Positions 1 through 8,606 of a stretch of 64,000 bases of DNA are shown here, one piece after another. Within the stretch, counting starts at the first letter, position 1; each line of letters opens with the position of its first letter. The translations under genes were made by a program, and so were the position numbers. Where the stretch lies: assembly GCF_003491345.1 (NCBI RefSeq), contig NZ_CP025513.1:1105501-1169500 (forward strand), in the 5' to 3' direction. This DNA comes from Neorhizobium sp. SOG26. Its GTDB lineage: Bacteria > Pseudomonadota > Alphaproteobacteria > Rhizobiales > Rhizobiaceae. A model generated the notes under the pieces. The model was not told the DNA's origin and did not search any database. It saw only the letters and a program-made list of their open reading frames with translations.

Positions 1-1475
1 AAATCATCGCCATGCTGGGCGGTGTTTCGCCGACGCTCGGGCTTCCGGAATGGATACGTTTTTCGTTCCTCGCCGTCGGCGGTGGACTGATCGTCATCGT
101 CCTGACCCTCAGGCGTGCGGCGGACGGCCAACTGACACGACTGATCGTTTCAATGTCGATTGGCATCACCGCGTATTCGATCATTCAGAGGTTCGAGATC
201 AACAGCGAGCTCCCGGCGAGCATCTTCCTGGCGGCGACGGCAGCACTCGGTATGTTGCTTGCGGCGCCACTCGCCCACGCCTTCCTCGCCGCCGCCTATG
301 TCGCAACCGCTGTCGGAAGCGCACTGCCGGAGCCAGCGATCGTTTCCACCGCCGTGGCGTCGATGTCAAGATTCCTGCTGCTGGCCATCCCCTTCTTCCT
401 GCTGGTCGGCAGCCTGTTGACGGTGTCGGGCGTCGCCAGTCATCTGGCTACGTTCGCTGCCTCCATGGTCGGACATCGCCGCGGAGGTCTGGCACAGACG
501 ACATTGCTGACGAGCATTTTATTTTCAGGCGCATCGGGCTCGTCTGTCGCCAATGCCGCCTTCGGTGCTTCGACCTTCCAGCCGCAGTTGGTGAAGCACG
601 GTTATCCGCCCGCCCAGGCCGGTGCCATCATTGCCGCGACGTCCGTCCTCGACAACATCATTCCGCCCTCGATCGCCTTCCTGATCCTTGCGGCCGCGAC
701 CAATCTTTCCGTCGGCGCCTTGTTGCTGGAAGGACTGTTCGCAGGCCTGGTCATGGCTGTATGCCTCGCCGTCGCTATCCACCTCACGGTGCGTGGGCAG
801 CCGCGCATGCCCGCTGCGACGAGCGGGGAGCGACGGCGCGCGGCGATCGCCGCTTTGCCCGCATTCGGCTTGGGACTGATCGTGGTGCTCGGCATTCGCT
901 TCGGGATTGTCACGACCACCGAGGCTGCAGCACTTGCTGCATTCTATACCCTATGCCTTGCCATCCGCGCCAAGCTTGCGAGAGGCGCGATTTTCGGCGC
1001 CTTTGGCCAGGCGGCTCGGGAGGCTGCAGCAATCGGGCTCCTGATCGGCACGGCGGGACCGTTCGCTTTCCTTTTGGCTGTGGACGATGTGGCCGGCCTC
1101 GTCAGCGACTTCGTATCGCTTCTCGGCGGCAGCGCCTTCGCCGTCATCCTGCTTTCCAACCTCATTCTGCTGCTGGTTGGCCTGGTGCTGGATATCGGCG
1201 CAGCGATTCTCCTGTTCGGCCCGATCCTGCTGCCGTCGGCAGTTGCCGCGGGTATCGATCCCATACATTTCGGCGTGGTCCTAGTGGTGAATCTGATGAT
1301 CCACGGGCTGACGCCGCCGCTCGGCATGCTGGTGTTTGTCGTCAGCGGCGTCACGGGCGTGCCGGCCACCGCCCTTTTCCGTAACGTCCTGCCTTACCTC
1401 TTCGCCTTGCTCATCTCGCTTGCGCTGCTCTGCGCCTGGGCGCTCATCTTCCAACGCATCAATCTCGGGAACTGA
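1..1475 (+). CDS. TRAP transporter membrane subunit, DctQ-DctM fusion type (5' partial)
   Basis: This is the permease of a tripartite ATP-independent periplasmic transporter, which imports carboxylate-like solutes on a sodium gradient. The frame is open to the window edge, so the start lies upstream; a Met occurs at position 12. The first ~75 residues carry two hydrophobic segments like the end of a DctQ small subunit, and the remaining ~410 residues are a DctM large subunit with about 12 hydrophobic segments and the conserved 'SGASGSSVANAAF' and 'NIIPPS' stretches. The stop is 2 bp before the dctP-like gene, so the two are cotranslated. Substrate cannot be told from the sequence. Confidence 0.9.
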   Translation, partial: IIAMLGGVSPTLGLPEWIRFSFLAVGGGLIVIVLTLRRAADGQLTRLIVSMSIGITAYSIIQRFEINSELPASIFLAATAALGMLLAAPLAHAFLAAAYVATAVGSALPEPAIVSTAVASMSRFLLLAIPFFLLVGSLLTVSGVASHLATFAASMVGHRRGGLAQTTLLTSILFSGASGSSVANAAFGASTFQPQLVKHGYPPAQAGAIIAATSVLDNIIPPSIAFLILAAATNLSVGALLLEGLFAGLVMAVCLAVAIHLTVRGQPRMPAATSGERRRAAIAALPAFGLGLIVVLGIRFGIVTTTEAAALAAFYTLCLAIRAKLARGAIFGAFGQAAREAAAIGLLIGTAGPFAFLLAVDDVAGLVSDFVSLLGGSAFAVILLSNLILLLVGLVLDIGAAILLFGPILLPSAVAAGIDPIHFGVVLVVNLMIHGLTPPLGMLVFVVSGVTGVPATALFRNVLPYLFALLISLALLCAWALIFQRINLGN

Positions 1476-1477
1476 TC

Positions 1478-2476
1478 ATGATCAAGCTCAAACGTCGCCG
1501 ACTTCTGAAAGCAACGGCAACTGCTGCCATGGCACTTGCGGCACCCAATCTGGCCCGCGCATCGATCCGGGCCAAGACGATAACCATCGCGTCGCTGCTG
1601 GGTGAAGACAAGCCGGAAACGCTGGTGTGGCTGAAGATCCGCGACCTTGTCGAGAGCAAGCTGCCCGGCGAGTTTCGATTCAACATCGTGAAGAACAGCG
1701 CCCTTGGCGGCGAGAAGGAAGTCCTGGAAGGCACGCGGCTGGGTTCGATCCAGGCGAGCCTGTCCACCGTCTCATCACTCTCCGCCTGGCTGCCGGAACT
1801 GCAGATTCTCGATCTCCCCTTCCTGTTCCGCGATGCGAACCATGTTCGCAAGACGGTTGAGGGCCAGTTGGGCGATGATCTGAAGCACAAGCTTGCAGCG
1901 CAGGGATTTGTTGTCGGCGACTTCATCAACTACGGGGCACGCCATCTTCTGACCAAGGAGCCTGTGACACGGCCCGAGCAACTTGCTGGCAAGAAGATCC
2001 GGGTCATCCAGAGCCCACTGCACACAACGCTCTGGAGCGCATTCGGTACGACCCCGGTCGGCATTCCCATTCCGGAAACCTACAACGCTCTCTCCAGCGG
2101 CGTCGCGGACGCGATGGACCTGACCAAATCCGCCTATGCCGGGTTCAAGCTCTATGAAGTGGTGCCATACATGACGGAGACCGGGCACATCTGGGCCTCT
2201 GGTGTCATTTTCTACGCCGCGCCTTTCTGGAAGCAACTGACCGAAGAGCAGAGGACGGTCCTTGGGGACGCGTCACGCGAAGGCGCGCGATATTTCGACC
2301 GGCTGATGGCGGAAGATGAGGCGAAATCAGTTGAACAGGCACTTGGCCACGGCGGCAAGATCGTTGCACCGGAGACCCCCGACGAGTGGCGAAAAGGCGC
2401 CCGCGGAACCTGGGAACGATTTGCCGAGACGGTGGGCGGAATGCCGCTCATCGAGTCCGTCCAGCAGATCGGCTGA
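1478..2476 (+). CDS. TRAP transporter substrate-binding protein (DctP family)
   Basis: Periplasmic receptor that hands its ligand to the TRAP permease encoded just upstream. The 332-aa product begins with a twin-arginine-like signal (RRRLLK at residues 6-11), a hydrophobic stretch and a likely cleavage after ARA at residue 28. The body has DctP features: the conserved Arg region 'GKKIRVIQSP' that in the family contacts the ligand carboxylate, then 'GVADAMD'. The ATG follows GGGAA in the end of the permease gene by a few bases. It ends 12 bp from the convergent thiamine-diphosphate enzyme, leaving no room for a strong terminator. A carboxylate ligand is likely from the family, but its identity is unknown. 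Confidence 0.92.
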   Translation: MIKLKRRRLLKATATAAMALAAPNLARASIRAKTITIASLLGEDKPETLVWLKIRDLVESKLPGEFRFNIVKNSALGGEKEVLEGTRLGSIQASLSTVSSLSAWLPELQILDLPFLFRDANHVRKTVEGQLGDDLKHKLAAQGFVVGDFINYGARHLLTKEPVTRPEQLAGKKIRVIQSPLHTTLWSAFGTTPVGIPIPETYNALSSGVADAMDLTKSAYAGFKLYEVVPYMTETGHIWASGVIFYAAPFWKQLTEEQRTVLGDASREGARYFDRLMAEDEAKSVEQALGHGGKIVAPETPDEWRKGARGTWERFAETVGGMPLIESVQQIG

Positions 2477-2488
2477 ATTCCGTTGCGC

Positions 2489-4114
2489 TTATGTTGGCGC
2501 GGCCGGGTGGTAGAACGGCCAGGGTGAGGTATCGGAGCCCGTCGGGATCGGCACCTCGATCACCACCGGGGCGTCCGCCGCGAGAGCCTCGGTGAGCGCG
2601 ACCTCGAGTTCGGCCGGAGAGTTTGCCCGCATCCCGAGAACACCAAAACTCTGCGCCAGCGCGACAAAATTCGGGTTCGCCAGATCAGACCCGATAAGCC
2701 GGTTGCCATAGACCTGCTGCTGGTCGCGCCGCACGTTGCCATAGGCGTTGTTGTTGAAGACGATCGAGACGACGTTGATGCCGAACTGGCGCGCCGTTGC
2801 CAGTTCCTGCACGCCGAACAGGAAGCCCCCGTCGCCGGAGATCGAGACGACAGCCTTGTCCGGATGCGCCACCTTGACCCCCAGCGCGGTATTGAATCCG
2901 AAACCAAGATTGTCCTGATAGCCGCAGGTTACGTAGTGCCGCGGTGCGTACACCGGGAAGCACATTCGCGCGGTAAACCCAACCTGCGAGACCTCCTCCA
3001 CGAAGAACCCATCGCGCGGCAGAACCTTGCGGATCACCCGAAGATATTCCTCTTGGGGCTGCACGCTCCTCAGGGCTTCCGCGGCTTCCGCCTTCAGCTG
3101 CCGATATTCCCCAACTCGAGAAGGTCGTTGCCCGACCCTGTCTTGGAGCGCGTCAACGAGAGCAGCGACGCCAGCCTTGGCGTCCGTCACCAGCCCGAGA
3201 TCCGGCTTCAGTCGCACCATTTCGGTCGGATCAATGTCGAGGCGCAGAACCTTCAGGCCCGGCGGAAGCCAGCGCCAGCGGAAATACTGCAGCTCGAGCC
3301 GGCTGCCGACGCCAATCAGGAGATCGCATTGCGGCCAGAAACGCCACGCTGCATGCGCCATCATCGCAAGATCTTCGTCATCGCTGACGATGCCCTTGCC
3401 GTTGCGATGTGCGGTCACGGGTGCCTGGAGAAGCTTTGCAAGCGCCAGCACCTCATCACCGGCATCAACTGCGCCCGACCCGACCATGATCATCGGGTTC
3501 TTCGCAGCCGCGATCATGGAGGCGGCTTTTTCGATGAGTTCTGCATCGATCTGTGGCGCCGGCAGCGACGTTGCCGCTTCAGGAGTCGGAACTTCAGATG
3601 CCATGCCGAATACGTCCCAGGGCGCCTCGATCGCGACCGGCCGAGGACGCCCCGAATGCATCTGGGAAAATGCCTGGCGCATGATTTCGCCGGCCCCGGT
3701 GGGATGGTTGATCCGCTCAGCCCATTTCGTCAGGCCGCGCATCGTGCCAAGATGATCCGGCAGTTCATGTAGCTGCCCCCTGCCCTGCCCGATCAGGTGG
3801 GACATGATATTGCCGGTAAGGCAGAGAACCGGCGCGTTGGCGCCATAGGCGGTGCAGATGGCGGCGCCCGAATTCAGAAAGCCCGGGCCGGGAACCACAG
3901 TATAGACGCCCGTCCTGCCGGTCGCCTTGGCATAACCGTAGGCCATGTAGCCTGCGCCCTGTTCGTGGCGCGTATGAATGAACCGGATGCGGCTTTCGCG
4001 CGCCATGGCGTCGATGAGGTCGTACATATGCGCGCCGGGTATGCCGAAGACCGTATCCACCCCGTTCGCGACGAGCGAGTGCGTGATGATCTCCCCGGTC
4101 GTCATTTTCGGCAT
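2489..4114 (-). CDS. Thiamine-diphosphate-dependent enzyme, acetolactate synthase-like
   Basis: A 541-aa enzyme of the pyruvate oxidase/acetolactate synthase superfamily. All three domains are present: N-terminal PYR domain with the cofactor-activating glutamate in 'RHEQGA' (Glu51), a middle domain at about 190-330, and a C-terminal TPP domain with the GDG...NN magnesium-diphosphate motif (GDG at 427-429, NNN at 454-456). No regulatory small subunit lies nearby, so biosynthetic ilvB is unlikely; a catabolic 2-oxo-acid lyase or ligase is more likely. The ATG has a strong GGGAGGG site. It lies 96 bp downstream of urtE on the same strand and could be read from the urt promoter. Exact reaction unknown. 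Confidence 0.85.
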   Translation of the reverse strand: MPKMTTGEIITHSLVANGVDTVFGIPGAHMYDLIDAMARESRIRFIHTRHEQGAGYMAYGYAKATGRTGVYTVVPGPGFLNSGAAICTAYGANAPVLCLTGNIMSHLIGQGRGQLHELPDHLGTMRGLTKWAERINHPTGAGEIMRQAFSQMHSGRPRPVAIEAPWDVFGMASEVPTPEAATSLPAPQIDAELIEKAASMIAAAKNPMIMVGSGAVDAGDEVLALAKLLQAPVTAHRNGKGIVSDDEDLAMMAHAAWRFWPQCDLLIGVGSRLELQYFRWRWLPPGLKVLRLDIDPTEMVRLKPDLGLVTDAKAGVAALVDALQDRVGQRPSRVGEYRQLKAEAAEALRSVQPQEEYLRVIRKVLPRDGFFVEEVSQVGFTARMCFPVYAPRHYVTCGYQDNLGFGFNTALGVKVAHPDKAVVSISGDGGFLFGVQELATARQFGINVVSIVFNNNAYGNVRRDQQQVYGNRLIGSDLANPNFVALAQSFGVLGMRANSPAELEVALTEALAADAPVVIEVPIPTGSDTSPWPFYHPAAPT

Positions 4115-4163
4115 ACGGCACCCTCCCCATGATCGTCGCGACTCCGAGTCCTATCGATCACCT

Positions 4164-4185
4164 CGCGGCCCATCAAGGCCACGCG
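4164..4185 (-). other. Hairpin between urtE and the TPP enzyme
   Basis: In the 96-bp gap, GGCC arms at 4167-4170 and 4177-4180 enclose a 6-nt loop and extend outward with a bulge through CGC/GCG. No T-run follows on the minus strand, so it is at most an attenuator or an mRNA-stabilising element rather than a clear terminator. Confidence 0.3.
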
Positions 4186-4210
4186 GTGGGTATGGTTGTC
4201 TCTTGATGCG

Positions 4211-4906
4211 CTAGACCGTGAGGTGTCGCCTCGCATCCGGCGTATCCAGCGTCTCGGCCGGACCTTCATGCACGATTTCACCGCGATCCATGATGTAAAC
4301 CTGGTCGGCAAGTTCCCGGCAGAAGTCGAGATACTGTTCCACGAGCAGGATTGCCATGCCGGTTGAATCCCGGAGATAGCGGATGGCGCGGCCGATATCC
4401 TTGATGATCGACGGTTGGATACCTTCCGTCGGCTCGTCCAGCACCAGGATCTTGGGCCGGGTGACCATGGCGCGCCCAATGGCAAGCTGTTGCTGCTGCC
4501 CGCCGGAAAGATCGCCCCCGCGTCGCCCGAGCATTGATTTCAGCACGGGGAAAAGTGAGAAGATCTCGTCCGGAATGAACCTGTCCTTGCGGGCAAGCGG
4601 TGCGTAACCGCTTTGCAGATTTTCCTGCACGGTAAGCAGTGGAAAAATCTCCCGCCCTTGCGGCACATAACCGATGCCTTGCCTCGCCCGGGCATAAGGA
4701 GGAAGGCCGTTCAGCACTTCATTCTGAAAGCTGACGGTTCCTGATGAAACGGCGTGCTGCCCGGTGATCGCGCGCAGGAGCGAGCTCTTGCCCACCCCGT
4801 TGCGGCCCAGCACGCAGGTGATCTTGCCCATGTCCGCGGTGAGGGAAACGCCACGCAGGGCCTGGGCCGCACCGTAATGAAGATTGAGATTGTTGACTGT
4901 CAGCAT
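4211..4906 (-). CDS. urtE: Urea ABC transporter ATP-binding protein UrtE
   Basis: Second ATPase of the urea importer, of the LivF type. The 231-aa protein shows Walker A (GRNGVGKS, 34-41), the ABC signature LSGGQ (133-137) and Walker B (ILVLDEP, 153-159), followed by 'EGIQPSI', which is typical of UrtE. It binds the cytoplasmic face of the UrtB/UrtC permease together with UrtD. It starts 5 bp after urtD ends, so it is translationally linked to it. It is the last urt gene; the downstream TPP enzyme may share the transcript. Confidence 0.95.
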   Translation of the reverse strand: MLTVNNLNLHYGAAQALRGVSLTADMGKITCVLGRNGVGKSSLLRAITGQHAVSSGTVSFQNEVLNGLPPYARARQGIGYVPQGREIFPLLTVQENLQSGYAPLARKDRFIPDEIFSLFPVLKSMLGRRGGDLSGGQQQQLAIGRAMVTRPKILVLDEPTEGIQPSIIKDIGRAIRYLRDSTGMAILLVEQYLDFCRELADQVYIMDRGEIVHEGPAETLDTPDARRHLTV

Positions 4907-4911
4907 CGTTC

Positions 4912-5673
4912 TTAACGCCCCAGATAATTCTCGATCACCTTGGGATCGCTCGACACGAAGTCGATCGAGCCTTCGGCAAGCACGGACCCTTCAGCAAGGC
5001 AGGTCACCTTCACCCCAAGGTCCCGGATGAAGCCCATGTCATGTTCAACGACGACGACGGATCGCGTCTTGGCGATTTCCTTCAACAGGATCGCGGTCTC
5101 TGCCGTTTCCGCATCCGTCATGCCGGCGACAGGCTCGTCGACTAGCAGAAGCTTTGGCTCCTGTGCGAGCAACATGCCGATCTCCAGCCACTGCTTCTGG
5201 CCGTGTGACAGGTTGGCAGCGAGTTCGCCCCTGCGGTGGGTGAGGCGGATGGTGGTCAGGATTTCCTCGATCCGCTTTTGGTCTTCCGGTGTCAGCGTGT
5301 AGAAGAGGGTGGCGAAGACGCCGCGCTTGCGGTTGAGCGCCAGTTCAAGGTTGTCCCAGACCGTATGGCTTTCGAAGACCGTCGGCTTCTGAAACTTGCG
5401 CCCGATACCTAACTGGGAGATGTCAGCTTCGTCCTTCTTGGTGAGGTCGACTGAATCTTCGAACAGCACGGCGCCGGTATCCGGACGCGTCTTGCCCGTG
5501 ATGATGTCCATCATCGTTGTCTTGCCGGCGCCATTCGGCCCGATAATCGCGCGAAGCTCACCGGGCTCCACCACGAAGGAGAGCGCATTCAATGCCTTGA
5601 AGCCGTCGAATGAGACGGAAACGTTGTCGAGATAAAGCAGGCTCTTGGTACGGGTTTCGGCAATCGTCGTCAT
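4912..5673 (-). CDS. urtD: Urea ABC transporter ATP-binding protein UrtD
   Basis: First ATPase of the urea importer, LivG type, 253 aa. Walker A is GPNGAGKT (45-52). The signature is the LSHGQKQWLEIGM variant (155-167) that distinguishes UrtD from other branched-chain-type ATPases, followed by Walker B LLLVDEP. It lies between urtC (4-bp gap) and urtE (5-bp gap), so the five urt genes are a single operon in canonical order. It pairs with UrtE to power urea uptake. Confidence 0.95.
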   Translation of the reverse strand: MTTIAETRTKSLLYLDNVSVSFDGFKALNALSFVVEPGELRAIIGPNGAGKTTMMDIITGKTRPDTGAVLFEDSVDLTKKDEADISQLGIGRKFQKPTVFESHTVWDNLELALNRKRGVFATLFYTLTPEDQKRIEEILTTIRLTHRRGELAANLSHGQKQWLEIGMLLAQEPKLLLVDEPVAGMTDAETAETAILLKEIAKTRSVVVVEHDMGFIRDLGVKVTCLAEGSVLAEGSIDFVSSDPKVIENYLGR

Positions 5674-5677
5674 GATC

Positions 5678-6838
5678 CTACTCCGCCGCCTGCGGCAGGA
5701 GGGCGGTGCCCCTGCCCTTTTCTTGATCCGCTGCAGCTCTCAAAGTCTTTCGCGATGTCCAGCCCTGCCGGATCGTGCCGACGATACCCTTGGGTAGGAA
5801 CAGCGTGACCGCAATAAATAGCCCGCCCAGTGCGAACAGCCAGATTTCCGGAAATGCGCCGGTAAAGAAGCTCTTGCCGGCATTCACAAGAATCGCACCG
5901 ATGATCGGGCCGATCAGCGTGCCGCGCCCACCGACGGCCGTCCAGACGACGACTTCGATCGAGTTGGCCGGCGCGAACTCACCGGGGTTGATGATACCGA
6001 CCTGTGGCACGAACAGCGCCCCCGCAATTCCCGCAAACATCGCCGAGACGACGAAGGTGAAGAGCTTGATGTTTTCCACCCGGAAGCCGAGGAAGCGGAC
6101 CCGACTTTCGGCATCACGAACACCCACCAGCACCTTGCCGAACTTGGAGTGGGTGATGGCGGAGGCGACGAGAAGGCAGAGCGACAACATGATCGCCGAC
6201 ATGGCAAAGAGGACCGCGCGCGTTCCATCAGCCTGGACCGGGAAGCCGAGGATGTCCTTGAAGTCGGTCAGGCCGTTATTTCCGCCGAACCCCATGTCGT
6301 TGCGGAAGAAGGCAAGCATCAGCGCGTAGGTCATCGCCTGGGTGATGATCGACAGATAGACGCCGTTGACGCGGGAGCGGAAAGCGAACCAGCCAAACAC
6401 GAAGGCAAGCAGACCAGGCACGACAAGCACCATCAGCATGGCGAAGGGGAACCAGTCGAAGCCGTACCAAAACCACGGCAGTTCCTTCCAGTTAAGGAAG
6501 ACCATGAAGTCCGGCAGTTCCGGATTGCCATAAACGCCGCGCGAGCCGATCTGCCGCATCAGGTACATGCCCATCGCATAACCGCCGAGAGCGAAGAAGG
6601 CGCCATGGCCAAGCGAGAGTATTCCGCAGTAACCCCAGACGAGGTCGAGAGCCAAGGCCAGGAGCGCGTAGCAGAGATATTTTCCCATCAGCGACATGGC
6701 ATAGGTGGGGATGTGGAGGGCACTATCCGGCGTGGTCAGGAGATTGAGCGCCGGCACCAGGGCTGCGACGACAAGCAGGATTGCGACGGTAAGGGTGATC
6801 TTGCCGTCCAGCGCGCGCAGAATGAAGTTGGTGATCAT
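5678..6838 (-). CDS. urtC: Urea ABC transporter permease UrtC
   Basis: Inner-membrane permease of the urea importer, LivM type, 386 aa with about ten hydrophobic segments. The conserved 'LALDLVWGYCGILSLGHGAFFALGGY' region (given here only in part: LVWGYCGILSLGHG) and the later EAA-like loop around 'GVRDAESRVRFLGF' are plain. UrtC pairs with UrtB to form the channel. Its ATG overlaps the urtB stop by 4 bp (ATGA), so translation is coupled. The C-terminal tail of ~25 residues is hydrophilic and variable. Confidence 0.95.
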   Translation of the reverse strand: MITNFILRALDGKITLTVAILLVVAALVPALNLLTTPDSALHIPTYAMSLMGKYLCYALLALALDLVWGYCGILSLGHGAFFALGGYAMGMYLMRQIGSRGVYGNPELPDFMVFLNWKELPWFWYGFDWFPFAMLMVLVVPGLLAFVFGWFAFRSRVNGVYLSIITQAMTYALMLAFFRNDMGFGGNNGLTDFKDILGFPVQADGTRAVLFAMSAIMLSLCLLVASAITHSKFGKVLVGVRDAESRVRFLGFRVENIKLFTFVVSAMFAGIAGALFVPQVGIINPGEFAPANSIEVVVWTAVGGRGTLIGPIIGAILVNAGKSFFTGAFPEIWLFALGGLFIAVTLFLPKGIVGTIRQGWTSRKTLRAAADQEKGRGTALLPQAAE

Positions 6839-8454
6839 GCTTCCACCGCCCTTCCCTTGAGCGCGAAGAGGCCGCGCGGACGTTTCTGGATGAAAAGGAT
6901 GATGAGGACCAGCACCAGGATCTTTCCGAGCACGGCGCCGACCGATGGTTCGAGGAACTTGTTGAGGACGCCGAGCGAGAGGGCGCCCACGAGCGTACCC
7001 CAGAGGTTGCCGACCCCGCCGAAGACTACCACCATGAAGCTGTCGATGATGTAACTCTGCCCAAGGTTGGGCGAGACGTTGTCGATCTGCGACAGTGCGA
7101 CGCCCGCAATACCCGCGATCCCCGAACCGAGCGCGAAGGTGAGCGCATCGACCCAGGGTGTTCTAATCCCCATGGAGGACGCCATGCGGCGGTTCTGGGT
7201 GACGGCGCGCATGTTGAGCCCGTAGGCCGACTTCTTCATCAGGAAGAGAAGCGCAAAGAAGATCGAAAGCGAGAAGAGGATGATCCACATCCGGTTCCAG
7301 GTGATCGTCATGCCGCCGAGCGGGAACGATCCGGTCATCCAGGACGGGTTGCCGACCTCCTGGTTCGTCGGGCCGAAGATTGAGCGGATCGCCTGCTGAA
7401 GGATGAGGGAGACGCCCCAGGTGGCGAGAAGTGTTTCAAGCGGGCGTCCATAAAGGAAACGGATCACGCCGCGTTCAATGAGGAAGCCAACGGCGCCAGT
7501 GACGAGAAAGGCGACAGGCAAGGCGATTGCAAGCGACCACTCAAAGAGGGCGGGCGCGCTGTCGCGTATCACCTGCTGCACCACGAAGGTCGAGTAGGCT
7601 CCGAGCATGACCATCTCGCCGTGGGCCATGTTGATGATGCCCATGACGCCAAAGGTGATCGCAAGGCCGATCGCAGCCAGGAGAAGGACAGACCCCAAGG
7701 ACAGGCCGTACCAGATATTCTGGGCCATATCCCAGAGCTGCTGCTCGCTTTGCAACGCTGCGACGGCGGCCTCCACATCGGCCGTGAGTGCCGGATCAAT
7801 GCTGCCGGAGATCGTGTTCAGGATGCCCAGCGCGTTGCGTCCACCCAGATCCTTGATCGTCTGGATGGCATCGCGTTTCTCCTCGACGGACCGATCTGAG
7901 GAGAGGACTGAGACGGCGCGCGCCTCCTCCATCCGGGCCTTCACCTCGGCATCTGTTTCTTTGGCAAGTGCGGCTTCGATGAGTTCCAGGTTTTCAGAAC
8001 TTGGAGAGCGCATTACGGCATCTGCCGCCTGCAGTCGCACGCTCCGGTCGGGGCTCAGAAGCGTGAGACCGCCCATTGCGGAACGGATGGCGCGACGCAG
8101 GCTGTTGTTGACCTTGATCTTGGTGACGGCATTCTTGGCTACCTGGCCAGCGCTCTCGCCGGTGAGCGGCTCGACGAGTTCGAAGCCGTTTCCCGCGGTC
8201 TTTCCGATGAACACAAGATTATCTGTCTTGCGCACATAAAGATCACCGTCGGTAAAAGCCTGAAGCACCGGCACGACACGAGCGTCACCGGCCGCCGCCA
8301 TCTTGCCGATCAGATCCTCCGCCTGGCTGAAGTTCGCCTTGGCGAGTTGATCGATCAACGGCTTCGGATCGACCGGCTGCTGGGCGAAGGACGGCGCGGC
8401 AAGGGAGACAAGGAGAAGAGCGAAGAATGCTGCGAACAAGCTTGTTATTCTCAT
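6835..8454 (-). CDS. urtB: Urea ABC transporter permease UrtB
   Basis: Inner-membrane permease of the urea importer, LivH type. I start at the ATG at 8454 because it has an ideal GGAGG site and opens a signal peptide (MRITSLF...APSFAQ); a longer frame upstream lacks these. The 539-aa protein has the periplasmic helical extension of about 230 residues characteristic of UrtB, then the membrane domain beginning near 'GLSLGSVLLLAAIGL' and 'INMAHGEMVMLGAY'. It follows urtA by 152 bp, a gap that contains two hairpins. Confidence 0.95.
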   Translation of the reverse strand: MRITSLFAAFFALLLVSLAAPSFAQQPVDPKPLIDQLAKANFSQAEDLIGKMAAAGDARVVPVLQAFTDGDLYVRKTDNLVFIGKTAGNGFELVEPLTGESAGQVAKNAVTKIKVNNSLRRAIRSAMGGLTLLSPDRSVRLQAADAVMRSPSSENLELIEAALAKETDAEVKARMEEARAVSVLSSDRSVEEKRDAIQTIKDLGGRNALGILNTISGSIDPALTADVEAAVAALQSEQQLWDMAQNIWYGLSLGSVLLLAAIGLAITFGVMGIINMAHGEMVMLGAYSTFVVQQVIRDSAPALFEWSLAIALPVAFLVTGAVGFLIERGVIRFLYGRPLETLLATWGVSLILQQAIRSIFGPTNQEVGNPSWMTGSFPLGGMTITWNRMWIILFSLSIFFALLFLMKKSAYGLNMRAVTQNRRMASSMGIRTPWVDALTFALGSGIAGIAGVALSQIDNVSPNLGQSYIIDSFMVVVFGGVGNLWGTLVGALSLGVLNKFLEPSVGAVLGKILVLVLIILFIQKRPRGLFALKGRAVEA

Positions 8455-8540
8455 AACCTCGCCTCCTGGTGGTTGGTGCTTCTGAGTGAGAGACGGTTTT
8501 CGGACTGACCCCTTTGCCTCGCACATGCGACGCTGCGGGA

Positions 8541-8590
8541 CCCTGCGGTGCGCGCAGGGATAAGGGAGGAGGATGGCCATCCCCCTCCCT
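8541..8590 (-). other. Tandem intercistronic hairpins between urtA and urtB
   Basis: Two inverted repeats lie just after the urtA stop. The stronger one, at 8563-8590, is a 14-bp arm palindrome centred on GGCC with one mismatch (A8570/C8583). The second, at 8541-8559, pairs CCCTGCG with CGCAGGG across a 5-nt loop. No T-run follows on the minus strand. Such elements after a binding-protein gene usually stabilise its 3' end or attenuate the downstream genes, which would give more UrtA than permease. Confidence 0.6.
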
Positions 8591-8606
8591 CAAAAGATAC
8601 GCGTGA